Positions 48,862 through 57,571 of a stretch of DNA of 64,000 nt are shown here, one piece after another (the first letter of the stretch is position 1; each line of letters starts with the position of its first letter). The notes beneath the pieces were generated by a model. The model was given only the letters and a program-made list of their open reading frames with translations. It was not told the DNA's origin and did no database searches. The position numbers and the translations under genes are program-made. Source of the DNA: Mycobacterium senriense (GTDB lineage: Bacteria > Actinomycetota > Actinomycetes > Mycobacteriales > Mycobacteriaceae); contig NZ_AP024828.1 of the NCBI RefSeq assembly GCF_019668465.1, forward strand, positions 5,022,001-5,086,000, in the 5' to 3' direction.

Positions 48862-50222
48862 GCTCCGCCGCCGCGGCGGTGGTGCTCGCGCACGGTCTCG
48901 GTGGGTCGGGTGACCTTCCGGTGCCCTACGCCTACGCAATGGTCGGGGCGGCATGGGCGCTGACCTTCACGTTCGCCCTGGTGGCGTTCGCGTGGCGGCG
49001 GCCGCGGTTCGATCCGCTCAAGCCGGGCCGGCCCTTGCCGACGGCGCTCACGACGTTCGTCGACTCCCGGGTGGCCAGGGCCTCGGCGGCCGCGCTGGCG
49101 CTGGTGTTCGCGTTGTGGGCGGTGGCCGCCGGGGTGTGGGGTCCCGAATCGGAGTCCAATGCGCTGCTCGGTGCGTTCTATGTGCTGCTATGGGTCGGGC
49201 TCGTGGCGCTGTCGCTGGCCATCGGGCCGGTGTGGCGGGTGATTTCGCCGATGCGCACGGTGTATCTGCTGCTGCGTCGCGTCATCCCGGAGCGGCTCGG
49301 CCGGCCCCGGCTGTCCTATCCCGAAGGCTGGGGCTACCGGCCCGCCGCGTTCGGCCTGTTCGCCTTCGTCTGGATGGAGCTGGCCAGCCCGAACTCAGCG
49401 TCACTGCCGTGGGTCAGGACGTGGATAGCCGCCTACGCCGTGCTGATGCTGGTCGGCGCCTGGCTGTGCGGGCAGCGCTGGCTGGCCCGCGCCGACCCGT
49501 TCGGCGTGTACAGCATGGCCGTCTCCCGGCTCTCGCCGTTCCGGCGCAACCGGGAGACCGGAAAGATCGTGGTCGGAAACCCGCTCGACCATCTGCCGTC
49601 GCTGCCGGTGCGGCCGGGCGTCGTGGTGCTGCTGGCGGTACTGCTCGGCTCGACGGCGTTCGACAGTTTCTCGTCGTCGCCGACGTGGCGCGGCTTTTCC
49701 GATCAGCTCACCCGTGAATTCGGCGCTCCCCCGACATTGGCGTCGTCGATGCTGCGCACCGTCGGGCTGATCGTCTTCATTTGCGTTGTGGCAGTGACAT
49801 TTTCACTTGGGGCACGCGCCACCGGGGGGGTCACCGCGGAGCAGCGCCGCGAATTGCCGGGCGAGATGGCGCATTCGCTGATCCCGATCGTCGTCGGCTA
49901 CATCTTCGCGCACTACCTGTCCTATCTGGTGGAGCGCGGACAGCAGGCGGTGTTCGCGCTGGCCGACCCGTTCGGCCACGGGTGGAATCTGTTCGGACTG
50001 GCGCATCTGCACGTGGCCTACGTCTTGTCCATGCACCCGCCGGTGCTGGCCGCGATCAAGGTGACCTGCGTGGTCACCGGGCACATCCTCGCGGTGATCG
50101 CGGCGCACGACAAAGCCCTGCGGCTGCTGCCCGCCGGGCATCAGCTCACCGGCCAGCTGACGATGATGCTGGTGATGGTCGGCTACACCTTCACCGGTTT
50201 GTATCTGCTCTTCGGGGGGTAG
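48858..50222 (+). CDS. Twelve-helix-type membrane protein of the cupredoxin cassette (454 aa)
   Basis: Its GTG overlaps the lipoprotein stop. About eleven or twelve hydrophobic helices are seen, with conserved-looking features AHGLGGSGDLPVP near the start, PFGVYSMAVSRLSPF, GYIFAHYLSYLVERGQQ, DPFGHGWNLFG and VVTGHILAVIAAHDKAL. His residues in several helices could bind metal or heme. I recall homologues being labelled fenitrothion hydrolase in databases, a label taken from one degradation study; here it should not be trusted. Likely a partner of the two upstream genes. Confidence 0.7.
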   Translation: MSSAAAAVVLAHGLGGSGDLPVPYAYAMVGAAWALTFTFALVAFAWRRPRFDPLKPGRPLPTALTTFVDSRVARASAAALALVFALWAVAAGVWGPESESNALLGAFYVLLWVGLVALSLAIGPVWRVISPMRTVYLLLRRVIPERLGRPRLSYPEGWGYRPAAFGLFAFVWMELASPNSASLPWVRTWIAAYAVLMLVGAWLCGQRWLARADPFGVYSMAVSRLSPFRRNRETGKIVVGNPLDHLPSLPVRPGVVVLLAVLLGSTAFDSFSSSPTWRGFSDQLTREFGAPPTLASSMLRTVGLIVFICVVAVTFSLGARATGGVTAEQRRELPGEMAHSLIPIVVGYIFAHYLSYLVERGQQAVFALADPFGHGWNLFGLAHLHVAYVLSMHPPVLAAIKVTCVVTGHILAVIAAHDKALRLLPAGHQLTGQLTMMLVMVGYTFTGLYLLFGG

Positions 50223-50281
50223 GCGTCAACTGTTCTTACCTCTGATGTGCGGCTTCGCCATCGCCTTTTGAGATTGCCTAC

Positions 50282-51784
50282 TCAGCCTTTGCCATCGGTT
50301 TTAATGGGACCTCCCGGAGCGTACTCTGCCGGCAGCTCGCCATACCCACTAATCGGATACCGCTGTTGCATAATCTTCGATATGCGACCTTCGGGATCCG
50401 CAATCGCTTTACCGTTCTTGTCGATGATGGCATAACTGTTCGAAAGTTCGGGATATTCGTAATTAGAAATCAGCGGATCATTTAATATCACCTCAATGCG
50501 ATATACTCCCTGGTTTCCTATCCATTTATCGATGATGTTCTGCGGCGCAAATTCATAGTCAACACACAAAATATTGGGCGCATCCCTGGGACTAATGTCC
50601 GGCGGCGCATCCACATCCGGAAAATGCAGTGGCGTGTCCACTTCATCCGCAAAGGCCGCGTAATCAGCCTGGTCAGACGCCCTGGACTTCCAACATGACC
50701 GCGCGTCTTTGACATTTCGCTGTGTGAAAAATACTGCGCTGACCGACGAGCGCACTAGACGAACAGTCGCCGGATCGATATCCACCACTCTTTGGAAAGT
50801 ATCTGTCTCGCCGGCTGCCAAGAAGCTGCCATAAGGCATGAATATCCCGGCGTAGAGGACCTGCGCTTCCAGGCCAGTTGTCGACTCAGCACGAAACTCA
50901 CTTTGCGGATTCCTGCCAGATAAAGCTAATCCAGTCGCAATCTGACACCATTTCTCGGAGGCGTTGCTGCCCAGTTCGCATACGGTGTCGGTTTTCTGCT
51001 GCTCATGGCCTGTAACTTCTGGCTTCTGCGGCGGCGCTACCGACGGATACGCCGTAATTCGTAGCAGTGACCCGCCGACGGAGGCCCTCGCCGAGCCCCG
51101 ATTATGCACGGTTACCGTGGCGGACAGGTGAATTCTTGAGTTCGACTCGCTTTGCGGCTTGAGTTCTGTCGAAACATCGACGAGGGGTTCCGATCTATGC
51201 GGGGCGTAGTAGTTCTGGAGGTAGAACTGCAGCGAACCGGCCAGCGGAACGACCAGGCCTATAACCGCAGCGGTCTTTATGAATGGTCTCAACTGGGTCA
51301 GCGCCCGGCGGAGCAAGACAAGACACCATACACTGGCGACAAAGCCGATTGCGCCGACAATCAACATCACGTCAATATTTGTCTTCGGACTTTTGAACGC
51401 ATCGATAAACAAAATATATCCCGCCAAGGCAAAAACCAGCGCTTGCGCGATAAAAGCTGCGACAGCAGCCCACGATGTTCCGTATATCCCATAGAGACCG
51501 AGCACGATAGCGGCAAAATTCGCGCCCGCTATCAAGAACAGAAGGGCTGCCCCCAGCCAGTCATAGACCGCATCAGCATAACCAAGGTCGCCGATTGCCA
51601 GCCACAAGATCAGGGCGCCATCGAGTAACAGCGTGCCGAACAGACAGCCTTCCACGATCCTCGAGATGACCGGAACGCGGTGGAAGCGAAGGAGTTTCGA
51701 CGCGACCCGCTCTGCGAGTCGACGCTTGCCTGGCGTCTTAACAAGCTGGCGACCGCCGGCCTGCGACGATGGCACATCGTTCAC
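50282..51784 (-). CDS. Large unknown membrane protein in AT-rich insert (about 500 aa)
   Basis: N-terminal half: five hydrophobic helices (GCLFGTLLLDGALILWLAIG, LGAALLFLIAGANFAAIVLG, WAAVAAFIAQALVFALAGYI, IDVMLIVGAIGFVASVWCLV, AAVIGLVVPLAGSLQFYL). C-terminal half: a soluble beta-rich domain (IHLSATVTVHNRGSARASVG; GEIDTF-like stretch around VVDIDPATVRLVRSSV) with several Cys. Base use is clearly more AT-rich than in neighbours. The start is unsure: GTGs at 51787, 51784 and 51775 have no good ribosome-binding site. Found between bioB's cassette and bioD, where M. tuberculosis has phiRv1. No family recognised. Confidence 0.65.
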   Translation of the reverse strand: MNDVPSSQAGGRQLVKTPGKRRLAERVASKLLRFHRVPVISRIVEGCLFGTLLLDGALILWLAIGDLGYADAVYDWLGAALLFLIAGANFAAIVLGLYGIYGTSWAAVAAFIAQALVFALAGYILFIDAFKSPKTNIDVMLIVGAIGFVASVWCLVLLRRALTQLRPFIKTAAVIGLVVPLAGSLQFYLQNYYAPHRSEPLVDVSTELKPQSESNSRIHLSATVTVHNRGSARASVGGSLLRITAYPSVAPPQKPEVTGHEQQKTDTVCELGSNASEKWCQIATGLALSGRNPQSEFRAESTTGLEAQVLYAGIFMPYGSFLAAGETDTFQRVVDIDPATVRLVRSSVSAVFFTQRNVKDARSCWKSRASDQADYAAFADEVDTPLHFPDVDAPPDISPRDAPNILCVDYEFAPQNIIDKWIGNQGVYRIEVILNDPLISNYEYPELSNSYAIIDKNGKAIADPEGRISKIMQQRYPISGYGELPAEYAPGGPIKTDGKG

Positions 51785-51978
51785 CACCCAGACTCTAAAC
51801 CGCGAAGGCGGTCTGGGGATCGAACACGAAAATAATTTTCGAGGCGAATCCACGAGTGTCGCAAAGCAGGTCCCGACCGGAGCTTGCTTGTTTACCTGTG
51901 ATGATCTCGAAATGAAATTCTAAGCAGCCTGCCGCCGAACCATATGAAGACACTGCGTGCTCACCTGCTCTTCGGGAG

Positions 51979-52491
51979 CTAGCCACCGATCGGATGCTCG
52001 ACCTTCGTGTTGCCGTCCCAGCGGCGCAAACCCACGAAGCTGCCGTCGATCTGGGCGGGGCGGCCCGCGATCCGCAGCGCCCGCCCGAGTTGAGCGCCAC
52101 CGACGCGCCGGGCCATCGTGACGTGCGCCGTCCACTGTCCGGGCAGGCTGTTCGGCATCGGACCCGGCGTCAAATGCGGACCGCACACCTCGTGCACCTG
52201 GGCATGCAGGGCCAACAGCTGGCCCGTCGGCACCACCAGCCGCGCGAAAACCGCACTGGCACGGCCGAATAACACCGGCGCACCGACGAGGCAGCGCAGT
52301 GGCAGCCGCTCGCTCAGCGGCCTCAGCAGCTCGTCGACGTCGGCGGCGACGCCTTCGGCCACGGCCAGCGTCACGTGCGGCCGGCTGGCCGGTGCCTGAC
52401 TGGGAATTCCGGCCGCGGCCAACGCTTCCCAGATGTTTCGGATCGCCGACTCGGTGTCGCGGTCGAACACCAGCTCAATGGAATGGACCAT
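51979..52491 (-). CDS. 2'-5' RNA ligase family protein (2H phosphoesterase, 170 aa)
   Basis: The two H-x-T motifs are present: RPHVTLAVAEG near residue 40 and QWTAHVTMARRV near residue 130, which build the 2H active site. SIELVFDRDTESAIRNIWE is the LigT-type first strand and helix. The ATG at 52491 shares a base with the bioD stop (TGATG), so it is in the biotin transcript; it corresponds by position to Rv1571. Natural substrate is unknown; family members cleave cyclic phosphates or 2',5' bonds. Confidence 0.82.
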   Translation of the reverse strand: MVHSIELVFDRDTESAIRNIWEALAAAGIPSQAPASRPHVTLAVAEGVAADVDELLRPLSERLPLRCLVGAPVLFGRASAVFARLVVPTGQLLALHAQVHEVCGPHLTPGPMPNSLPGQWTAHVTMARRVGGAQLGRALRIAGRPAQIDGSFVGLRRWDGNTKVEHPIGG

Positions 52492-53171
52492 CAGCCCACC
52501 AGCGAGGTGACCCAGTCGCGGTCGAACGCCTCGGCGCACAGGGCCGCGAACTCGGCGGCGTCCAGCGACGACGCGTTTTCGGGCAGCACGGCGCGCACCG
52601 CGGCCAGCCGGGCCAGCGCGGGCCGGTTCGTCGTCTCCACCACCCCAGGCCGCCGGGGCCAGCTGCCGATGACCAGACCGGCACACGAAAGATGCTGCGC
52701 GGCGATGGATTCCAGGGTCAGCGCGGTGTGATTGAGGGTGCCCAGCGACGGGCCGACCACCACCAGCACCGCCGCGCCCAGCGCGACGGCGAGATCGCGT
52801 GCGGTGACACCGTTTTCGCCGAGTTCGACCAGCAGTCCCCCCGCGCCCTCGACCAGCGTCAGTCGCCCCGGGCGGTCCAGCTCCCCGATGAGCGCCAACA
52901 GCTGCTCGCGGGTGGGCAACGGCATCCCGGCCGCCGCCGCGGCGGCCACCGGTGCCAGCGGCTGCGGATAACGGCCGAACCCGGCCAGCTCGGTCACCCC
53001 GGACAGCCGGGCCACCTCGGCGAGGTCGTCGTCGCCGGCGTCGATTCCGGTCTGGACCGGTTTGCAGACCGCGACGTCGAGACCGGCCTGACGGGCGTGG
53101 CAGGCCAGCGCCGCCGTGGCGACCGTCTTGCCGACCCCGGTGTCGGTGCCCGTGACGACCAGAACCGTCAC
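52491..53171 (-). CDS. bioD: Dethiobiotin synthetase
   Basis: ATP- and CO2-dependent ring closure of diaminopelargonate. 226 residues with P-loop [17 protein letters not shown] at residue 5, [12 protein letters not shown] (substrate Lys), [15 protein letters not shown] and LVIGSWP. It is nine bases after bioF. The frame and length match M. tuberculosis BioD. Confidence 0.96.
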   Translation of the reverse strand: MTVLVVTGTDTGVGKTVATAALACHARQAGLDVAVCKPVQTGIDAGDDDLAEVARLSGVTELAGFGRYPQPLAPVAAAAAAGMPLPTREQLLALIGELDRPGRLTLVEGAGGLLVELGENGVTARDLAVALGAAVLVVVGPSLGTLNHTALTLESIAAQHLSCAGLVIGSWPRRPGVVETTNRPALARLAAVRAVLPENASSLDAAEFAALCAEAFDRDWVTSLVG

Positions 53172-53180
53172 CGGCGCGCC

Positions 53181-54326
53181 TCAACCCAGCTTGGCGAGCA
53201 CATCGGTGAGCACCCGGCGCGCGACCTCCAGCTCGGCGTCGTCCAGCGACGCGCGCGCGGTCAACCGCAGCCGCGACGTCCCGGCGGGCACGGTCGGGGG
53301 CCGGAAGCATCCCACCCGCACGCCGGCGTCCAGGCAGGCCGTCGCGGCGGCCACCGCCAGGTCCGGGTCGCCCAGGATCACCGACACCACCGCCGATTGC
53401 GGCGTCTCGAGAACGCCGCAGGCCTCGGCCAGCAAGGCGGCATGGCGCAACACCGCGTCCGCCCGCCACGGCTCGGACCGCAGCACGGTCAGCGCGGCCC
53501 GCGCGGCGCCCACCGCCGCCGGGGCCAGGCCGGTGTCAAAGATGAACGTGCGGGCCGCGTCGATCAGATGAGCGCGCACCGGCGCCGGCCCGAGCACCGC
53601 GCCGCCCTGGCTGCCCAGCGCCTTGGACAGCGTGGTGGTCATGACCACGTCGGGCGCACCGGCCAGCCCGGCCTCGTGCAGCAACCCGCGGCCGCCGCCG
53701 CGCACGCCCAGGCCGTGCGCCTCGTCGACGACGAGCAGGGCCCGATGCCGGCGGCACACCTCGTGCAATTCCCGCAGCGGCGCCAGCGCGCCGTCGGTGG
53801 AAAACACCGACTCGGTGATGACGACGGCGCGCTCCTCGTCGCGGGCCTGCAGCGCCGCCTCCACGGCGCCGACGTCGCGGTGCGGCGTCACCGCCACCCG
53901 CGCCCGCGACAGCCGGCAGGCGTCCACCAGCGACGCGTGCGAGTACTCGTCGGAGACCAGCAGCGAACCCCGGCCCGACAGGCCGACCACCGCGCCCAGG
54001 TTGGCCGCGTAGCCGGAGGAGAACAGCAGTCCGGAGGCGGCGCCGACGTAGTCGGCCAGCTCGGACTCGAACTCCTGGTGCAGCTCGGTGTCGCCGGTGA
54101 CCAGCCGGGACCCGGTCGCCCCGGCGCCCCACATGCGCAGCGCGGCCACCCCGCCGTCGATGACGTCGGGGTGTTGGGATAGCCCGAGGTAGTCGTTGGA
54201 GGCCAGGTCCAGCTCAGTGGCGACGGCGGGACGCGGCCGCAGTGAGCGGCGCAGTCCGGCCTCGCGGCGCTGCCGTTCCACCGCTTCCAGCCAGGCCAGC
54301 GGGGAAACCTCGATCGGTGCCTTCAT
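53181..54326 (-). CDS. bioF: 8-amino-7-oxononanoate synthase
   Basis: PLP enzyme condensing pimeloyl thioester with alanine. 381 residues: DLASNDYLGLSQHPDVIDG, GAGATGSRLVTGDT, SDEYSHASLVDACRLS, LLVVDEAHGLGVRGG (PLP Asp and His) and TLSKALGSQGGAV with the Schiff-base Lys. It lies between bioA and bioD; a 53-bp tandem repeat separates it from bioA. Confidence 0.96.
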   Translation of the reverse strand: MKAPIEVSPLAWLEAVERQRREAGLRRSLRPRPAVATELDLASNDYLGLSQHPDVIDGGVAALRMWGAGATGSRLVTGDTELHQEFESELADYVGAASGLLFSSGYAANLGAVVGLSGRGSLLVSDEYSHASLVDACRLSRARVAVTPHRDVGAVEAALQARDEERAVVITESVFSTDGALAPLRELHEVCRRHRALLVVDEAHGLGVRGGGRGLLHEAGLAGAPDVVMTTTLSKALGSQGGAVLGPAPVRAHLIDAARTFIFDTGLAPAAVGAARAALTVLRSEPWRADAVLRHAALLAEACGVLETPQSAVVSVILGDPDLAVAAATACLDAGVRVGCFRPPTVPAGTSRLRLTARASLDDAELEVARRVLTDVLAKLG

Positions 54327-54340
54327 CGGCGTTCAGCCTA

Positions 54341-54448
54341 GTGGCGACCGCCAGCGCGGCGAAGCCGGGCGCAGCGGGTCGTCACTGCCGGCCCCGTGGC
54401 GACCGCGAGCGCGGCGAAGCCGGGCGCAACGAGTCGTCACTGCCGGCC
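54341..54448. repeat. 53-bp tandem repeat, two copies (MIRU-like), overlapping the bioA end
   Basis: Bases 54341-54393 and 54396-54448 are two near-identical 53-bp units starting gtggcgaccg and ending cactgccggcc, with a two-base spacer and only a few differences. The second copy includes the stop of bioA (54437). Size and sequence style fit mycobacterial interspersed repetitive units, which vary in number between strains. Confidence 0.8.
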
Positions 54449-55747
54449 AACGAGGCGAGCGACCTGCACCATCGCCGAGGCGATCTGGTCGATCTCGCCG
54501 GGCGTGCAGATGTAGGGCGGCATCGCGTAGACGAGGTTGCGAAACGGGCGCAGCCAGACACCGCTGTCCAGCGCCGCCGGGGTGGCGACGGCCAGGTCGA
54601 CTGGCCGCTCGCACTCGATGACGCCGATGGCGCCGCACACCCGCACGTCGCTGACTCCGGGCAGCGCCCGGGCCGGCTCCAGTCCGGTCGCCAGACCGGC
54701 GCCGATCTCGCCGACCCGCGCCCGCCAGTCCTGCTCGAGCAGCAGTTCGACACTGGCCACCGACACCGCGCAGGCCAACGCGTTGGCCATGAACGTGGGG
54801 CCGTGCATCAGCGCTCCAGCCTCGCCCGCGCTGATGGTGTGGGCGATGTCGGTCGTGCACAGGGTCGCGGCCAGGGTCAGATACCCCCCGGTCAGGGCCT
54901 TGCCGACGCACATGATGTCCGGGCTGACGCCCGCGTGGTCGGCGGCGAATAGCTCGCCGGTGCGCCCGAAGCCGGTGGCGATCTCGTCGAAGATCAGCAG
55001 CACGTCGTTCCGCCGGCAGATGTCGCGCAGGTCGCGCAGGTATTGCGGGTCGTGAAAGCGCATGCCGCCGGCGCCCTGCACGACGGGCTCGACGATGACG
55101 GCGGCCAGCTCGGCGGCGTGCCGGGCCAGCTGTTCCTTGAACGCCGCGCTGTAGGCGGGGTCGTAGTCGCGGGGCACCTGGGGGGCGAACACCTGCCGGG
55201 CCAGGATGTCGGTCCACAGCGAGTGCATGCCGCCGTCGGGGTCGCAGACACTCATCGGCGTGAAGGTATCGCCGTGGTAGCCGCCGCGCCAGGTCATCAG
55301 CCGGTGCTTGCCGGGCCGGTCGCGGCTGCGCCAGTACTGCAGCGCCATCTTCACCGCCACCTCCACCGACACCGATCCGGAGTCGCTGAAGAACACCGTG
55401 TCCAGCCCGGCCGGGGTGATGTCCACCAGCAGCTGGGCCAGCCGCGCCGCCGGTTCGTGGGTCAGCCCGCCGAACATGACGTGGTTCATCGCGCCGAGCT
55501 GGGCCGTCAGCGCCGCATCCAGCGCCGGGTGGGCGTGCCCGTGGATCGCGGTCCACCAGGAGCTCATGGCGTCGAGCGCCTCGACCGGCGTGCCGTCGCG
55601 GATCAGGGTGAGCCAGGAGCCCCGGGCGCCGACCGCCACGACGGGAGCGACCGATTCGGCGCCGATGGTGCTGTAGGGATGCCACAGGTGCGCGGCGTCG
55701 ATCGTGCTGATCTGCTCGGGCGTCAGCCCGGCCTTCGCCGCGGGCAT
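54437..55747 (-). CDS. bioA: Adenosylmethionine-8-amino-7-oxononanoate aminotransferase
   Basis: Uses SAM as amino donor to make diaminopelargonate. 436 residues from the ATG at 55747; an upstream ATG at 55801 lacks similarity to known BioA starts. [69 protein letters not shown] (PLP Asp), [10 protein letters not shown] (PLP Lys), [12 protein letters not shown] and [14 protein letters not shown] follow in order. Its last codons lie in the 53-bp repeat. Divergent from the membrane gene at 55810. Confidence 0.97.
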   Translation of the reverse strand: MPAAKAGLTPEQISTIDAAHLWHPYSTIGAESVAPVVAVGARGSWLTLIRDGTPVEALDAMSSWWTAIHGHAHPALDAALTAQLGAMNHVMFGGLTHEPAARLAQLLVDITPAGLDTVFFSDSGSVSVEVAVKMALQYWRSRDRPGKHRLMTWRGGYHGDTFTPMSVCDPDGGMHSLWTDILARQVFAPQVPRDYDPAYSAAFKEQLARHAAELAAVIVEPVVQGAGGMRFHDPQYLRDLRDICRRNDVLLIFDEIATGFGRTGELFAADHAGVSPDIMCVGKALTGGYLTLAATLCTTDIAHTISAGEAGALMHGPTFMANALACAVSVASVELLLEQDWRARVGEIGAGLATGLEPARALPGVSDVRVCGAIGVIECERPVDLAVATPAALDSGVWLRPFRNLVYAMPPYICTPGEIDQIASAMVQVARLVGRQ

Positions 55748-55809
55748 AGTGATCGAGGGTAAAGCAGCCGATTCGCGGAAAACTCCGACGTCGGGAAGCA
55801 TGGGACATC

Positions 55810-56286
55810 ATGGCCACGCCGCGGCAGTCCGACAGCGCAGCGCCGGGACCCGAGGCCGGGCCCGCGCCAGGGGCCGGCTGGTCCAGGGACACGCACTACC
55901 CGCTGGTGGACTACGACGAGGAAGCTCCCCGGGTGATCCGCTTGCGGCTGGCGCCGTGGGACGTCGTCTGCACCGTCGTGCTGCTGATCCTGCTGGCGGT
56001 GCTGGCCACCGCGACGACCTGGCCGACGCGCCTTTTCGGTTTCCTGGCGAACGTCTGCGAGGACGAAACCTGCGGACCGGTGCCCTACGGGCTGGATCTG
56101 TACATCCACCCGGTGGTGTGGGGCGGCATCGGTGCGGCCATCGCCGCGGCCATCATCGGACCGGTCGTGTCGATCCTGAAGGGCTGGTACATGTCCTTCT
56201 GGCCGGTGCTGGCGCTGGCGCTGGTCATGGTCAGCTCGGTGGCCGGGTCGCTGCTGACCATGTTCAGCGAACGCTACTGGCTCTGA
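55810..56286 (+). CDS. Membrane protein next to bioA (158 aa)
   Basis: A proline-rich N-terminus (residues 1-45), three hydrophobic helices (WDVVCTVVLLILLAVLATA, GIGAAIAAAIIGPVVSIL, PVLALALVMVSSVAGSLL) and a CEDETCG loop between the first two. It matches Rv1567c by position. No family recognised. Start ATG at 55810, only 62 bases from bioA. Confidence 0.75.
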   Translation: MATPRQSDSAAPGPEAGPAPGAGWSRDTHYPLVDYDEEAPRVIRLRLAPWDVVCTVVLLILLAVLATATTWPTRLFGFLANVCEDETCGPVPYGLDLYIHPVVWGGIGAAIAAAIIGPVVSILKGWYMSFWPVLALALVMVSSVAGSLLTMFSERYWL

Positions 56287-56614
56287 TCGCCCCGCCGCCC
56301 GCGCCCGGCGGACGTGCGATTTCGTAGCCACTGAGACCGAAATCACAACTGCGCATACGAGATTCGCCGCGCCAGTCACCGTCCGGTCACGGTACGACAA
56401 AAAATCCCGCCTGGGCCTGGCGGCTAACAAGATCTGTTGTCAAAGTGGCTTGTGTGACTGATGTGAATACAGCGGGCTGACCGCTGATTCACTTCGCAAG
56501 TGCCATGGACGGCGTCCGGCCCCAGCGTGGGGGCCCGGCTTGGTCCATGAACCGGGGGCGGACGCGCGAGGTCACCGCGTGGAGGCCCATTGAGCGCCTG
56601 AGAGGCCAAGAACA
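56287..56614 (+). promoter_or_regulatory. ripD leader region with structured RNA candidate
   Basis: No gene in 328 bases. The part from 56504 to 56565 can form catggac (56504-56510) with gtccatg (56543-56549), and separately gcgtccg (56512-56518) with cggacgc (56559-56565) enclosing gcccc/ggggc and ccgg/ccgg hairpins. The two seven-base helices cross each other, so they are either a pseudoknot or alternative states. This lies 50 bases before the ripD start. Confidence 0.5.
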
Positions 56615-57424
56615 ATGAAACGCATCTACGCCTTCGCGATCGGTTTGGCCCTGCTCGGGGCGCCGATGGTGGTTCCCACCATCGCGACCGCCGACCCGGG
56701 CGCCAGGTCGATGGACTATCAGCAGGCCACCGACGTGGTGATCGCCCGCGGTCTGTCGCAGCGCGGTGTGCCGTTCTCCTGGGCCGGTGGCGGCATCAAT
56801 GGCCCCACCCGCGGCACCGGTAGCGGTATCAACACCGTCGGTTTCGACGCCTCCGGGCTGATGCAGTACGCGTACGCCGGCGCCGGCATCAAGCTGCCGC
56901 GCTCGTCGGGCGCGATCTACCGCGTCGGCCAGAAGATCGTCCCGCAGCAGGCTCGCAAGGGTGACCTGATCTTCTACGGCCCCGAGGGCACGCAGAGCGT
57001 CGCGATGTACCTGGGCAACAACCAGATGCTCGAGGTCGGCGACGTCGTGCAGGTCTCGCCGGTGCGCACCAACGGCATGACCCCCTACATGGTCCGGGTT
57101 CTCGGGGCCTCCGCGCCGGCGCAGCAGGCACCGTTGCAGCAGGCCCCGCAGCAACTGCCGACCCAGCAGGCGCCGCAGCAACTGCCCACCCAGCAGACCC
57201 CGCTGCAGCAGACACCGCAGCAGCTGCCCACCCAGCAGGCGCCGCTGCAACAGTCGCCGTACCAGCAGGCGCCGCAGCAGCTGCCCGCTCAGCAGGCGCC
57301 GTTGCAGCAGGTTCCGACGCAACAGGCACCGCTGCAGCAGTCGCCGTTCCAGCAAGCGCCCGTGCAGCAACTGCCGACCCAGCAGTCGCCGTTGCAGCCC
57401 ACCGGCGCCGGCATCGGCAGGTAA
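56615..57424 (+). CDS. ripD: RipD, non-catalytic NlpC/P60 cell-wall protein with Pro-Gln-rich tail
   Basis: Signal peptide (residues 1-27, ending TIATA), an NlpC/P60 domain (about 35-160) and a Gln-Pro repeat tail (about 168-262, built on QQAPLQQ and QQLPTQQ). The catalytic Cys is replaced by Ala79 ([10 protein letters not shown] instead of DCSGL) and the catalytic His strand reads QSVAMYLGN, so hydrolysis is not expected. M. tuberculosis RipD (Rv1566c) is likewise inactive and binds peptidoglycan. It probably serves as a wall-binding or regulatory protein. The leader is structured. Confidence 0.93.
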   Translation: MKRIYAFAIGLALLGAPMVVPTIATADPGARSMDYQQATDVVIARGLSQRGVPFSWAGGGINGPTRGTGSGINTVGFDASGLMQYAYAGAGIKLPRSSGAIYRVGQKIVPQQARKGDLIFYGPEGTQSVAMYLGNNQMLEVGDVVQVSPVRTNGMTPYMVRVLGASAPAQQAPLQQAPQQLPTQQAPQQLPTQQTPLQQTPQQLPTQQAPLQQSPYQQAPQQLPAQQAPLQQVPTQQAPLQQSPFQQAPVQQLPTQQSPLQPTGAGIGR

Positions 57425-57571
57425 TTGCCCCGGTCGATCCTCGGCCGTCCGACGCCCGCCACTTGCTCCCCCGCCGCCGGCGCGGATGCTCTCAGCGACC
57501 CACCTGAGCAGCCTCCCCGCCGCGTGCTGTCGGGAGTGGGTGGTGGGTTTTCGGTAAATTAGCTCTCGATC

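Noticed and set aside
56461..56614. c-di-AMP (ydaO) riboswitch call
   Set aside because: Context fits, but the conserved GGGGTGAA and GCTAACCTCG segments are not seen, so it is reported only as an unnamed structured leader.
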